Part shown: piece by piece, positions 1 through 4,905 of the stretch
Position numbering within the stretch: position 1 is the first letter of the stretch
Layout: each line of letters opens with the position of its first letter
Source: Desulfuromonadales bacterium
Lineage (GTDB): Bacteria > Desulfobacterota > Desulfuromonadia > Desulfuromonadales > BM103
Assembly (NCBI GenBank): GCA_029859485.1
Contig: JAOUDB010000229.1
Coordinates: 1-5,135 of the forward strand
Direction: 5' to 3'
DNA: 5,135 nucleotides
Translations under genes and position numbers: made by a program
Notes under the pieces: generated by a model
Database searches by the model: none
Seen by the model: only the letters and a program-made list of their open reading frames with translations
What the model was told of the DNA's origin: nothing

Positions 1-200
1 CATTGTCCGGAGAGTTTGTCCAGATGTGCATAGAGACAAGCCAGTATGCGTCCTTCTCCCGGTGTGACGTCTTTACAAAACCCTTGTAACTCTTTTTCGC
101 AACTTGTGGCGATAGTCTTTGCCAACCCCGAAGCGAGAGCCGAGCCAGTTGTTGCCGTGAAAAGTATGAGTAGAGCGATGAGCATTGATTTTATATGCAT
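1..200 (-). CDS. Exported Cys-rich-repeat protein (GLG1-type), N-terminal part only
   Basis: This partial gene starts at ATG 198-200 and runs off the left edge; 66 complete codons are visible. Residues 1-23 look like a signal peptide: a short Lys-containing start (MHIK), a hydrophobic core (MLIALLILF) and a likely cleavage site after SALA, so the product should be periplasmic or outside the cell. The mature part shows Cys34, Cys42 and Cys55 with CEKELQGFC and the PGEGR...CL...H..LS pattern. The next codon begins TG, which fits a fourth Cys at 67. The spacing matches the Cys-rich GLG1/FGFR repeat (Pfam PF00839 from memory), whose cysteines form disulfides. Such short proteins are known from proteobacteria, but their role is not established. 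AGGAGG at 206-211, 5 nt from the ATG, fixes the start. The number of repeats cannot be seen. I am confident in the gene and fairly confident in the family. Confidence 0.85.
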   Translation of the reverse strand, partial: MHIKSMLIALLILFTATTGSALASGLAKTIATSCEKELQGFCKDVTPGEGRILACLYAHLDKLSGQ

Positions 201-205
201 GTAGA

Positions 206-211
206 CCTCCT
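206..211 (-). promoter_or_regulatory. Ribosome binding site of the Cys-rich protein gene
   Basis: On the minus strand this reads AGGAGG, a full Shine-Dalgarno match 5 nt before ATG 198-200. It supports both the reality and the start of this edge-truncated gene. The site extended by two bases (TCAGGAG, 207-213) is complementary to CTCCTGA in the terminator loop at 354-360 on the same strand. Confidence 0.8.
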
Positions 212-260
212 GATGGTTTGGTTGAATTTGCGTGGTTTCGTTGATTATTAAGCTGATGCT

Positions 261-288
261 AAAATGTACAACATGTTCCTCTTTTCAA
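261..288 (-). promoter_or_regulatory. Weak possible promoter for the Cys-rich protein gene
   Basis: On the minus strand TTGAAA (283-288) is followed after 16 bp by CATTTT (261-266), a poor -10 with about three of six consensus bases. It would give a leader of roughly 50 nt before the ATG at 200. A perfect 8-bp palindrome AACATGTT (270-277) lies in the spacer. The match is weak, and the gene could instead be read from the stronger promoter at 433-460 through the terminator at 338-374. Confidence 0.25.
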
Positions 289-337
289 GGGCCTAGGGAA
301 CGTATGGCGATGGGAAGAGTCTTGATACACGCAAGAC

Positions 338-374
338 AAAAAAAGCCCCACAGTCAGGAGATTACTGTGGGGCT
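338..374 (-). terminator. Strong intrinsic terminator, minus strand
   Basis: The arms AGCCCCACAGT (344-354) and ACTGTGGGGCT (364-374) form a perfect 11-bp stem with a 9-nt loop (355-363). On the minus strand the stem runs into seven T residues (338-344, the first shared with the stem base). The plus strand has no T run after the hairpin, so it works only in the minus direction. It lies 137 bp upstream of the Cys-rich gene and far downstream of the 140-aa gene, which has its own palindrome at 530-561. It therefore probably ends a transcript that starts in between. Confidence 0.8.
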
Positions 375-426
375 AAGGGGTTTGGCTTGTTTCTAGGAGG
401 TAAAAATGAGGAACAATGCTCTGTTT
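338..426 (-). ncRNA. Possible small RNA or attenuated leader, about 89 nt
   Basis: A sigma70-like promoter (TTGACA, 16 bp, TAAGAT; 433-460) faces left, and an intrinsic terminator follows at 338-374. This predicts a transcript of about 89 nt, a typical size for a bacterial small RNA. Its presumed single-stranded 5' half contains ACCTCC (396-401), complementary to a Shine-Dalgarno sequence, and the terminator loop contains a second such stretch (CTCCTG). No coding sequence is evident on this strand. The RNA could pair with ribosome binding sites of target mRNAs. Alternatively it is the leader of the Cys-rich gene with the terminator acting as an attenuator. Ends are inferred from promoter spacing and the T run. 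No known RNA family was recognised. Confidence 0.4.
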
Positions 427-432
427 GCCTAA
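406..432 (+). other. 8-codon mini-ORF with a strong ribosome binding site
   Basis: AGGAGG (395-400) sits 5 nt before an ATG at 406 that opens MRNNALFA and stops at TAA 430-432. The translation signal is as good as that of any gene in the window, but the peptide is too short to interpret. No convincing plus-strand promoter feeds it; the best is an extended -10, TGCTAAAAT at 257-265, without a good -35. It could be a leader peptide, the remnant of a deleted gene start, or simply the reverse complement of an anti-Shine-Dalgarno element that functions on the other strand. Confidence 0.2.
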
Positions 433-460
433 ATCTTACTGTTATCGTCAGGTATGTCAA
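433..460 (-). promoter_or_regulatory. Sigma70-like promoter facing left
   Basis: On the minus strand a perfect TTGACA (455-460) is followed after 16 bp by TAAGAT (433-438, four of six consensus bases). The sequence just upstream of the -35 is A/T-rich (ATTATTTTTTC), like an UP element. The predicted start is near 426. It would drive the possible small RNA that ends at 338, and on readthrough the Cys-rich protein gene. Confidence 0.45.
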
Positions 461-529
461 GAAAAAATAATTTGTTGGCTATGAATAGTCTGTAAGATCT
501 TAGTGCCAAAAAAGAAATTAAAGTGAAAC

Positions 530-562
530 AAAAGTCCCCTTCATCGATGAAGGGGACTTTTT
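530..562. terminator. 32-bp perfect palindrome, likely terminator of the 140-aa protein gene
   Basis: Positions 530-561 are a perfect inverted repeat: a 14-bp stem around a TCGA loop, with a GTCCCC/GGGGAC core and A/T-rich base. Reading left it is followed by TTTTGTTTC, an interrupted T run; reading right it ends in five T residues (558-562). It can therefore act both ways. It lies about 100 bp past the stop of the 140-aa gene, which makes it the natural terminator of that unit. Confidence 0.6.
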
Positions 563-661
563 CGAGTAATATGGCACCGGCAACACTCTAAGCAAACGGC
601 TTGCATTACCGACCATAGGCTTTTGTTTTAAATATTTGTGCCTTGAAACTGCAGAACGAGT

Positions 662-1084
662 CTATTCTGGTTTTTCTTCAGAGTTATGTTCTTCCTGGGG
701 TGCTTCTTCGGTTCTAATCTTTTCGATCTCTTCTTCAAGAGATGCGGCTTCAGCTTTCAACTCATCAATCCTTTCCAGGATATCTTTGACGGCCGCCTGA
801 TTCATAATATTCTTCTGCCCCGCTTCGCGCAGGTCGTCGATGATCTTACCGAGTTCACCATGAGCGGCATTAATCTTCTTGTGTATGGCTGACAGGTCAA
901 TCTTCTTCTGCACCAGCTTTTTGTACTGATTCGCTTTGAATGTTGCCGTCGACCATGCATGTTTAGTGCTGCCCCAAATCTTTTCGGTAGTTTCTTTCAG
1001 GGTTTCAGTCTGGTCTTCCTGCGGCTCCGGTTGTTGTTCGGTGTCAGGGGCTTGTTCCTCGAGTTTTTTTTTCTGATCGTCCAT
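662..1084 (-). CDS. Charged, helical 140-aa protein of unknown function
   Basis: I do not recognise this protein. It has 140 residues, no Cys, no signal peptide and no membrane segment, so it is probably cytoplasmic. Residues 1 to about 32 are Glu/Gln/Asp/Pro-rich and likely disordered. About 33-60 contain two Trp residues (KIWGSTKHAW). About 63-125 are heptad-like and probably coiled coil (DLSAIHKKINAAHGELGKII and LKAEAASLEEEIEKI). The tail is acidic. The ...INAAHGELGKIIDDL pattern resembles small bacterial coiled-coil proteins with an L...Y.ELG..vy motif; this is weak inference. I place the start at ATG 1082-1084 because GGAGG at 1090-1094 lies 5 nt upstream. A GTG at 1094-1096 would overlap that site and add four residues. 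The gene is monocistronic and divergent from fbp, and ends at TAG 662-664. Composition supports a real gene; function is unknown. Confidence 0.75.
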   Translation of the reverse strand: MDDQKKKLEEQAPDTEQQPEPQEDQTETLKETTEKIWGSTKHAWSTATFKANQYKKLVQKKIDLSAIHKKINAAHGELGKIIDDLREAGQKNIMNQAAVKDILERIDELKAEAASLEEEIEKIRTEEAPQEEHNSEEKPE

Positions 1085-1111
1085 GTCATCCTCCACAATT
1101 ATTTTTCAAAG

Positions 1112-1139
1112 AGTTTATCATCGTCTAACAGAGGGTCAA
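1112..1139 (-). promoter_or_regulatory. Probable promoter of the 140-aa protein gene
   Basis: On the minus strand TTGACC (1134-1139) and TAAACT (1112-1117) are separated by 16 bp. The predicted start near 1105 gives a leader of about 20 nt that still includes the GGAGG at 1090-1094. The -10 hexamer is identical to that proposed for fbp on the other strand. Confidence 0.5.
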
Positions 1140-1164
1140 GGTTGCCACTTTTTAATATGATTCC

Positions 1165-1193
1165 TTGCTCATGGCAGTGCTATCGTCTAAACT
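1165..1193 (+). promoter_or_regulatory. Probable promoter of fbp
   Basis: TTGCTC (1165-1170) and TAAACT (1188-1193) are separated by the optimal 17 bp. The predicted start near 1200 leaves a leader of about 25 nt before ATG 1225. Its -35 lies 25 bp from the -35 of the divergent minus-strand promoter, so a regulator bound between them could affect both genes. The 9-bp repeat ATCGTCTAA overlaps the -10 (1182-1190) and recurs at 1120-1128. Confidence 0.5.
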
Positions 1194-1211
1194 GTGCGAG
1201 TTTATAATTTC

Positions 1212-1218
1212 AAGGAGG
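1212..1218 (+). promoter_or_regulatory. Ribosome binding site that sets the fbp start
   Basis: AAGGAGG lies 6 nt before ATG 1225-1227. It rules out the longer in-frame reading from TTG 1165, which would start inside the predicted promoter -35 element and has no binding site of its own. Confidence 0.85.
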
Positions 1219-1224
1219 GTAATT

Positions 1225-2175
1225 ATGGCTTCAGCTGAAAGAGGACAGACCAGGTACCAGATTAATTTGCGGCGCTATTTGCGAGAAACTGGTGTTGATC
1301 GCGATCTGACCCGAATTATTTGTGAAATAGCCAATGCTTCAAAATATATCATCAATGCAATCCGCACTGGTGATCTCGGTGTTGCGGGAACGTCCAACCT
1401 CTATGGTGAAGAACAACTGGAACTTGATGTTCTGTCTGATCGCATCATTCAGAAGCGGCTGATGTATTCTGGTGTTATTGCCAAGATGGCTTCGGAAGAG
1501 GTGGATGAAGTTGTAGAAGTAACAGTGCCGAACAATGGCCGTTATTCTATTGCCTTTGACCCTCTCGATGGCTCTTCACTGGTTGATGTTAATCTTGCTG
1601 TCGGAACGATTGTTTCGATTTACGAGGGTGATAATCTTTTACGGCCTGGCCGTAATCAGGTTGCCGCCCTTTATGTTCTTTATGGCCCACGTACAACCAT
1701 GGTGGTCTCAACCGGCAAGGGTGTGCACGAGTTTGCCATGAACCAGCTGATGGAATTCGACCTGGTTCAGGAAAATATCCAGTTGGAAGGCCCGGCCAAG
1801 ATCTATGCGCCAGGTGGTTTGCGCAGCAAATACACCAAGGGGACTTTGGATTTTGTTCGCTCCCTCGAAGCCAATGGTACGAAGCTACGGTATTCCGGTG
1901 GCTTTGTTCCAGATATCAACCAGGTTCTTATAAAGGGCGGTGGAATCTTTTTGTATCCGCACCTGACCGATAATCCCCAAGGTAAGTTACGTCTCCTTTA
2001 TGAGTTGAACCCCATGGCCTTTCTGGTTGAACAGGCCGGAGGTGCTGCTTCGAATGGTAGGCAGAGAATCCTGGATATTAATCCTGAGAACCTTGATCAG
2101 TGTGCACCGGTATTTATCGGTACCAAGGATGCTGTGGCGCAGGCTGAGCAGTTTATTCGTGAGGAAGAGGGCTGA
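1225..2175 (+). CDS. fbp: Class I fructose-1,6-bisphosphatase
   Basis: This cytoplasmic Mg-dependent enzyme hydrolyses fructose 1,6-bisphosphate to fructose 6-phosphate and phosphate, the committed step of gluconeogenesis. The product has 316 residues (E. coli Fbp is 332). Visible signatures are the metal-binding SEE at 90-92, the family motif DPLDGSS at 112-118, RPGRNQVAA near 140-148, Arg222-Tyr223, IFLYP at 241-245 and KLRLLYELNP at 254-263 with the likely metal ligand Glu260. Departures from the consensus I recall are LVD for NID after DGSS (119-121), YAPGG for the usual INEGY region (194-198), GGFVPDINQ for GSMVADxHR (225-233), one extra Gly before IFLYP (238-240), and DQC for HQR near the C-terminus (291-293). 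These suggest a divergent subfamily, not decay, since the catalytic acids remain. AAGGAGG at 1212-1218 sets the start. It is monocistronic with its own promoter and terminator. Confidence 0.93.
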   Translation: MASAERGQTRYQINLRRYLRETGVDRDLTRIICEIANASKYIINAIRTGDLGVAGTSNLYGEEQLELDVLSDRIIQKRLMYSGVIAKMASEEVDEVVEVTVPNNGRYSIAFDPLDGSSLVDVNLAVGTIVSIYEGDNLLRPGRNQVAALYVLYGPRTTMVVSTGKGVHEFAMNQLMEFDLVQENIQLEGPAKIYAPGGLRSKYTKGTLDFVRSLEANGTKLRYSGGFVPDINQVLIKGGGIFLYPHLTDNPQGKLRLLYELNPMAFLVEQAGGAASNGRQRILDINPENLDQCAPVFIGTKDAVAQAEQFIREEEG

Positions 2176-2200
2176 GGGACGTTGGTTTCTACTTAAAGCA

Positions 2201-2238
2201 AAAGGGGGATACGTATCAAGTACGTGTCCCCCTTTTTT
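2201..2238 (+). terminator. Intrinsic terminator of fbp
   Basis: Arms 2201-2215 and 2221-2235 form a 15-bp stem with one G-U pair and a 5-nt loop (TCAAG). The stem has a GGGGG/CCCCC core and ends in six T residues (2233-2238). It begins 25 bp after the fbp stop codon. Confidence 0.85.
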
Positions 2239-2282
2239 ATTAAAGTCATTTATTACGGGAACATTTACTTGTTACGTGTCCC
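2221..2282 (+). repeat. 10-bp direct repeat TACGTGTCCC
   Basis: TACGTGTCCC occurs at 2221-2230, as the right arm of the fbp terminator, and again at 2273-2282. The second copy could pair with the left arm of the terminator (2206-2215) as an alternative fold. It may also be a trace of local duplication. No function is evident. Confidence 0.4.
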
Positions 2283-2290
2283 AATCGTTC

Positions 2291-2332
2291 AATAAAAAGG
2301 CCCGGCAGAATAATCTGCCGGGCCTTTTTATT
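2291..2332. terminator. Bidirectional terminator between fbp and the kor operon
   Basis: This is a perfect 19-bp inverted repeat (2291-2309 and 2314-2332) with a 4-nt loop. It has a GGCCCGGCAGA core flanked by AATAAAAA on one side and TTTTTATT on the other, so both strands give a GC hairpin followed by a T run. Leftward it lies 17 bp past the korC stop and is the kor operon terminator. Rightward it backs up the fbp terminator at 2201-2238. Confidence 0.88.
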
Positions 2333-2349
2333 ACAGCGCGTACTGGCAA

Positions 2350-2898
2350 TTACTCAGCCAGTTCCTTACCTTTTTCGTAGCCCATGCTGTAGGCCTTTTT
2401 GTTCAGGTCTTTAAAGGCCGCAGGGACCTTACGCAGCACGGCTTCCTCGCCGGATTCTCTGGCAACCACACCGGTCAAGCCGATAACTGCACCGAGAGCA
2501 ACCACGTTGGCGACGATCTCACGACCGATATCTTCTTTAGCCATGCGCATGATCGGCAGGCGAAGGACCTTGAAGTCGCCTTTTGGAGCAGTATGCACGA
2601 AGTCTGCGTCGATCAGAAGCAGGCCGCCTTTTTTGATGCCGTTTGCGTACTTGTCTGCTGCTTCCTGGGTCATTGCCAGGCATGCATCAACAATCGTTGC
2701 TTTTGGATAGTCGATAGGTGCATCGGAGATGATGACCTCCGACTTGGAAGCGCCACCGCGGGCTTCAGGGCCGTAACTTTGAGATTGTACGGCACTTTTG
2801 CCTTCGATGATGGACGCTGCTTCCGCGAGGATAATTCCGGCGGTGATCAGGCCTTGACCACCCGCACCGGAAAAGCGAAGCTCATAACGTTCAGCCAT
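2350..2898 (-). CDS. korC: 2-oxoglutarate:ferredoxin oxidoreductase, gamma subunit
   Basis: This is the gamma subunit of the Kor complex, which interconverts 2-oxoglutarate + CoA and succinyl-CoA + CO2 using ferredoxin. It has 182 residues, normal for a stand-alone gamma subunit. Family signatures are SGAGGQGL at 10-17 and the QSQSYGPEARGGASKSEVIIS block at about 38-58, both typical of the 2-oxoacid:ferredoxin oxidoreductase gamma domain (Pfam POR family, from memory). The alanine-rich C-terminus carries no cluster motif. It is the last gene of the operon, 24 nt after korB. AAGGAG at 2907-2912 is 8 nt before the ATG, and the operon terminator is 17 bp downstream. The gamma domain alone does not separate 2-oxoglutarate from 2-oxoisovalerate or pyruvate enzymes; the assignment rests on the whole operon. 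Confidence 0.92.
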   Translation of the reverse strand: MAERYELRFSGAGGQGLITAGIILAEAASIIEGKSAVQSQSYGPEARGGASKSEVIISDAPIDYPKATIVDACLAMTQEAADKYANGIKKGGLLLIDADFVHTAPKGDFKVLRLPIMRMAKEDIGREIVANVVALGAVIGLTGVVARESGEEAVLRKVPAAFKDLNKKAYSMGYEKGKELAE

Positions 2899-2922
2899 GG
2901 TTCTTTCTCCTTTTCGTGGTGA

Positions 2923-3741
2923 TCAGGCGCCTTGCGCCTTTTTGATTACGTCAGCGTACTGAGCAGTATACTCAGGCTTCTCGGTGTCTTCGAATAACAC
3001 GCCAGTTAGGAATTTGCCTTCAAGTTGCTCGGCGGTCATCTTGGCTGCTGCCTTGACAGGAACGGCCTCAGCTTTGAGGCGTTTCATCATGTCGATGACT
3101 GAGCGGAACTTGTTGCGGCGACCGTATGTGGTCGGGCAGTCATCGATGACTTCGATGATCGCCATACCTTTGTGTTGAATACCCTTAACGATCAGCTTGT
3201 CAATCTCGCGTGGGTGAGCTGCAGTGGTCCGCGCTACAAAAGTAGCGCCAGCACCGATAGCTAACTTGGAGATGTCGAAGATTGGATCTGGGTTGCCATA
3301 AGGTGTTGTCGAAGCCAGGTCACCAGTTGGTGTACAGGGCGAGAACTGACCACCGGTCATGCCGTAGATGTAGTTGTTCATCAGTACGTAGGTCATGTCG
3401 ATGTTACGACGACAGGCGTGGATGAAGTGGTTACCACCGATAGCAGTACCGTCACCGTCACCGCCACAGCAGATGACGTTCATTTCCGGCTTGGCCATCT
3501 TAACACCTGTTGCGAAAGCAGCTGCACGACCGTGAGCGGTATGCAGGGTGCAAGCATCCAGGTAACCAGGCAGTCGGCTTGCGCAACCGATACCGGAGAC
3601 AATGGCCGTGTTTTTGCGATCAAGCTCGCAAGTGTCCATAGCCCGGATCAGGCCCTTCATAACAATGCCGTGGCCACAACCGGGGCACCAGATGTGTGGT
3701 AGCTTGCCGGGGCGGATCGACTTTTCATAATCGTAAGCCAT
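2923..3741 (-). CDS. korB: 2-oxoglutarate:ferredoxin oxidoreductase, beta (TPP-binding) subunit
   Basis: The beta subunit binds thiamine pyrophosphate and, in this family, a 4Fe-4S cluster. It has 272 residues. The TPP/Mg motif is GGDGDGTAIGG at 93-103 with Asp95 and Asp97, followed by MNN at 121-123. The likely cluster ligands are Cys19 and Cys22 (WCPGCGHG), Cys53 (GIGCASRLPGY) and Cys202 (DDCPTTYGRRN), a spacing like that of archaeal 2-oxoacid:ferredoxin oxidoreductase beta subunits. The block YGMTGGQFSPCTPTG at 126-140 is strongly conserved in KorB-type proteins. The ATG directly abuts the korA stop (TAAATG), and AAGGAGG at 3750-3756 lies inside the end of korA, 8 nt upstream. This suggests translational coupling, which suits the alpha-beta partnership. 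Active-site and cluster residues all appear intact. Confidence 0.95.
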   Translation of the reverse strand: MAYDYEKSIRPGKLPHIWCPGCGHGIVMKGLIRAMDTCELDRKNTAIVSGIGCASRLPGYLDACTLHTAHGRAAAFATGVKMAKPEMNVICCGGDGDGTAIGGNHFIHACRRNIDMTYVLMNNYIYGMTGGQFSPCTPTGDLASTTPYGNPDPIFDISKLAIGAGATFVARTTAAHPREIDKLIVKGIQHKGMAIIEVIDDCPTTYGRRNKFRSVIDMMKRLKAEAVPVKAAAKMTAEQLEGKFLTGVLFEDTEKPEYTAQYADVIKKAQGA

Positions 3742-4875
3742 TTAGAGTACCTCCTTGACCTTGTCCATGATCTGACCGGGATTGATCGGATCTCCGTCAA
3801 CCCTGCCCTCATGGACCACAACGCAGTTACCCTTGGCAACGCGCTCAACTTCGAGGACCATCTGGCCGAGGTTCATTTCGGCGACGACGATCGCTTTCGC
3901 TTGCTCTGCCAATTCAGCCGTGCGTTTCGCCGGGAAAGGCCAGAGAGTGATCGGGCGGAACATGCCAGCTTTGACACCTTCTTTACGTAATTCGTTGACT
4001 GCGTAACGGGCGGAGCGAGAGGTTGAACCATAAGCCCAGATAACGACTTCAGCATCTTCAGTCAGGTACTCCTCGGATGACTCGATGTCAGCGATATTAT
4101 CCATGACCTTATCGATCTGACGACGCTCTTCAGCGTCAACAAGGCTTGCTTTTGTGGTCGGGAAACCGTCATCAGCCTTGTTCAGGCCGGTGACGTGATA
4201 CTTGTATTCAGAGCCGAAGTCTGCCAAAGGCGGAATCTGCCCTTTAGTGGAATCGTAAGGCTTGTAGTCTGCAGGGCTGACAGACGGTGCTTCACGATCA
4301 ATGACTTCCAGTTCACCCGGCTCAGGAAATTCGATGCGCTCGCGCATGTGACCGACGATCTCGTCAAAGAGGACCTGTACCGGCATACGGTATTTTTCGG
4401 CCAGGTTAAAGGCGCGAACCGTTTCGGTAAAGATTTCCTGGCAAGAATCAGGAACCAATGCGATAGCCGCATGGTCACCATGTGTACCCCACATGGCCTG
4501 CATGACGTCTGATTGGCCAGGGCCAGTCGGCATACCGGTTGAAGGACCACCGCGCATAACGTTTATGATAACGCAGGGAACTTCGGCGATGCAGGCATAA
4601 CCGATCAACTCCTGCTTGAGGGAGACGCCGGGACCTGAAGTAGCAGTGATCGACTTGGACCCAGTCAAAGAAGCGCCGATGACTGAAGCCATAGCAGCGA
4701 TTTCATCTTCCATCTGGATAAATTTTCCACCGACCTTGGGAAGTTCGATTGACAAAACTTCAGCGACCTCGGTCGAGGGTGTGATGGGGTAACCACCGAA
4801 GAACTTGGCGCCGGCGTAAACTGCACCTTGAGCACAAGCTTCGTTCCCCTGTAACAGAGCAACTTTTTTAGCCAC
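3742..4875 (-). CDS. korA: 2-oxoglutarate:ferredoxin oxidoreductase, alpha subunit
   Basis: The alpha subunit supplies the other face of the active site. Numbered from the start chosen here it has 377 residues. Visible blocks are LLQGNEACAQGAVYAG at 7-22, GGYPITPSTE at 27-36, MEDEIAA at 55-61, ATSGPG at 78-83 and RGGPSTGMPT at 108-117, all hallmarks of the N-terminal pyruvate-ferredoxin-oxidoreductase-type domain. The C-terminal third (VVIWAYGSTSR, FRPITLWPFP, VAEMNLGQM) is the transketolase-like domain II. Two GTG starts are possible. I choose the inner one at 4873-4875 because GAGGAG at 4883-4888 is 7 nt from it but only 1 nt from the outer GTG at 4879-4881, and the resulting MAKKVALLQGNEA matches the usual KorA beginning. 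The gene lies 30 nt after korD and abuts korB. Confidence 0.95.
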   Translation of the reverse strand: MAKKVALLQGNEACAQGAVYAGAKFFGGYPITPSTEVAEVLSIELPKVGGKFIQMEDEIAAMASVIGASLTGSKSITATSGPGVSLKQELIGYACIAEVPCVIINVMRGGPSTGMPTGPGQSDVMQAMWGTHGDHAAIALVPDSCQEIFTETVRAFNLAEKYRMPVQVLFDEIVGHMRERIEFPEPGELEVIDREAPSVSPADYKPYDSTKGQIPPLADFGSEYKYHVTGLNKADDGFPTTKASLVDAEERRQIDKVMDNIADIESSEEYLTEDAEVVIWAYGSTSRSARYAVNELRKEGVKAGMFRPITLWPFPAKRTAELAEQAKAIVVAEMNLGQMVLEVERVAKGNCVVVHEGRVDGDPINPGQIMDKVKEVL

Positions 4876-4882
4876 GTTCACT

Positions 4883-4888
4883 CTCCTC
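4883..4888 (-). promoter_or_regulatory. Ribosome binding site that decides between two korA GTG starts
   Basis: GAGGAG on the minus strand is 7 nt from GTG 4873-4875 but only 1 nt from GTG 4879-4881. Only the inner GTG has workable spacing. Confidence 0.75.
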
Positions 4889-4905
4889 TTATTGAAATAG
4901 ATTGA

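Larger units (their letters stand above)
201..661. other. 461-bp region without a conventional gene
   Basis: No ORF with both a plausible start site and protein-like composition was found here apart from an 8-codon mini-ORF at 406-432. The region contains the ribosome binding site and a weak promoter for the Cys-rich gene, a minus-strand intrinsic terminator (338-374), a possible small RNA or leader (338-426) with its promoter (433-460), and a 32-bp palindrome (530-561). The stretch 563-661 is the 3' untranslated region of the 140-aa protein gene, and I see nothing specific in it. Several parts are AT-rich. Confidence 0.7.

Noticed and set aside
541..606. Minus-strand 21-residue ORF with four Cys (MQAVCLECCRC...)
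   Set aside because: It has no ribosome binding site, and half of it lies in the terminator palindrome.
1085..1096. GTG 1096 as start of the 140-aa protein
   Set aside because: The only good ribosome binding site, GGAGG at 1090-1094, overlaps this start and is correctly spaced for ATG 1084.
959..1207. Plus-strand 82-residue frame rich in Phe and Leu
   Set aside because: It is the antisense of the Glu/Lys-rich 140-aa gene and then runs through the promoter region; it has no start signal and atypical composition.
1165..1224. N-terminal extension of fbp by 20 codons from TTG 1165
   Set aside because: It starts on the predicted -35 element and has no ribosome binding site of its own; AAGGAGG at 1212-1218 clearly serves ATG 1225.
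2593..2922. Plus-strand 109-residue frame opposite korC
   Set aside because: It is antisense to a clearly recognised gene, with no ribosome binding site and no protein family features.
3418..3702. Plus-strand Thr/Val-rich 94-residue frame opposite korB
   Set aside because: It is antisense to the conserved KorB N-terminal half, including the TPP and cluster motifs, and has no start signals.
4182..4550. Minus-strand 122-residue frame inside korA
   Set aside because: It is an out-of-frame shadow of korA, whose own frame is intact and conserved throughout.
4876..4881. Outer GTG 4881 as start of korA
   Set aside because: It is 1 nt from the ribosome binding site; the inner GTG 4875 has 7-nt spacing and gives the usual KorA N-terminus.
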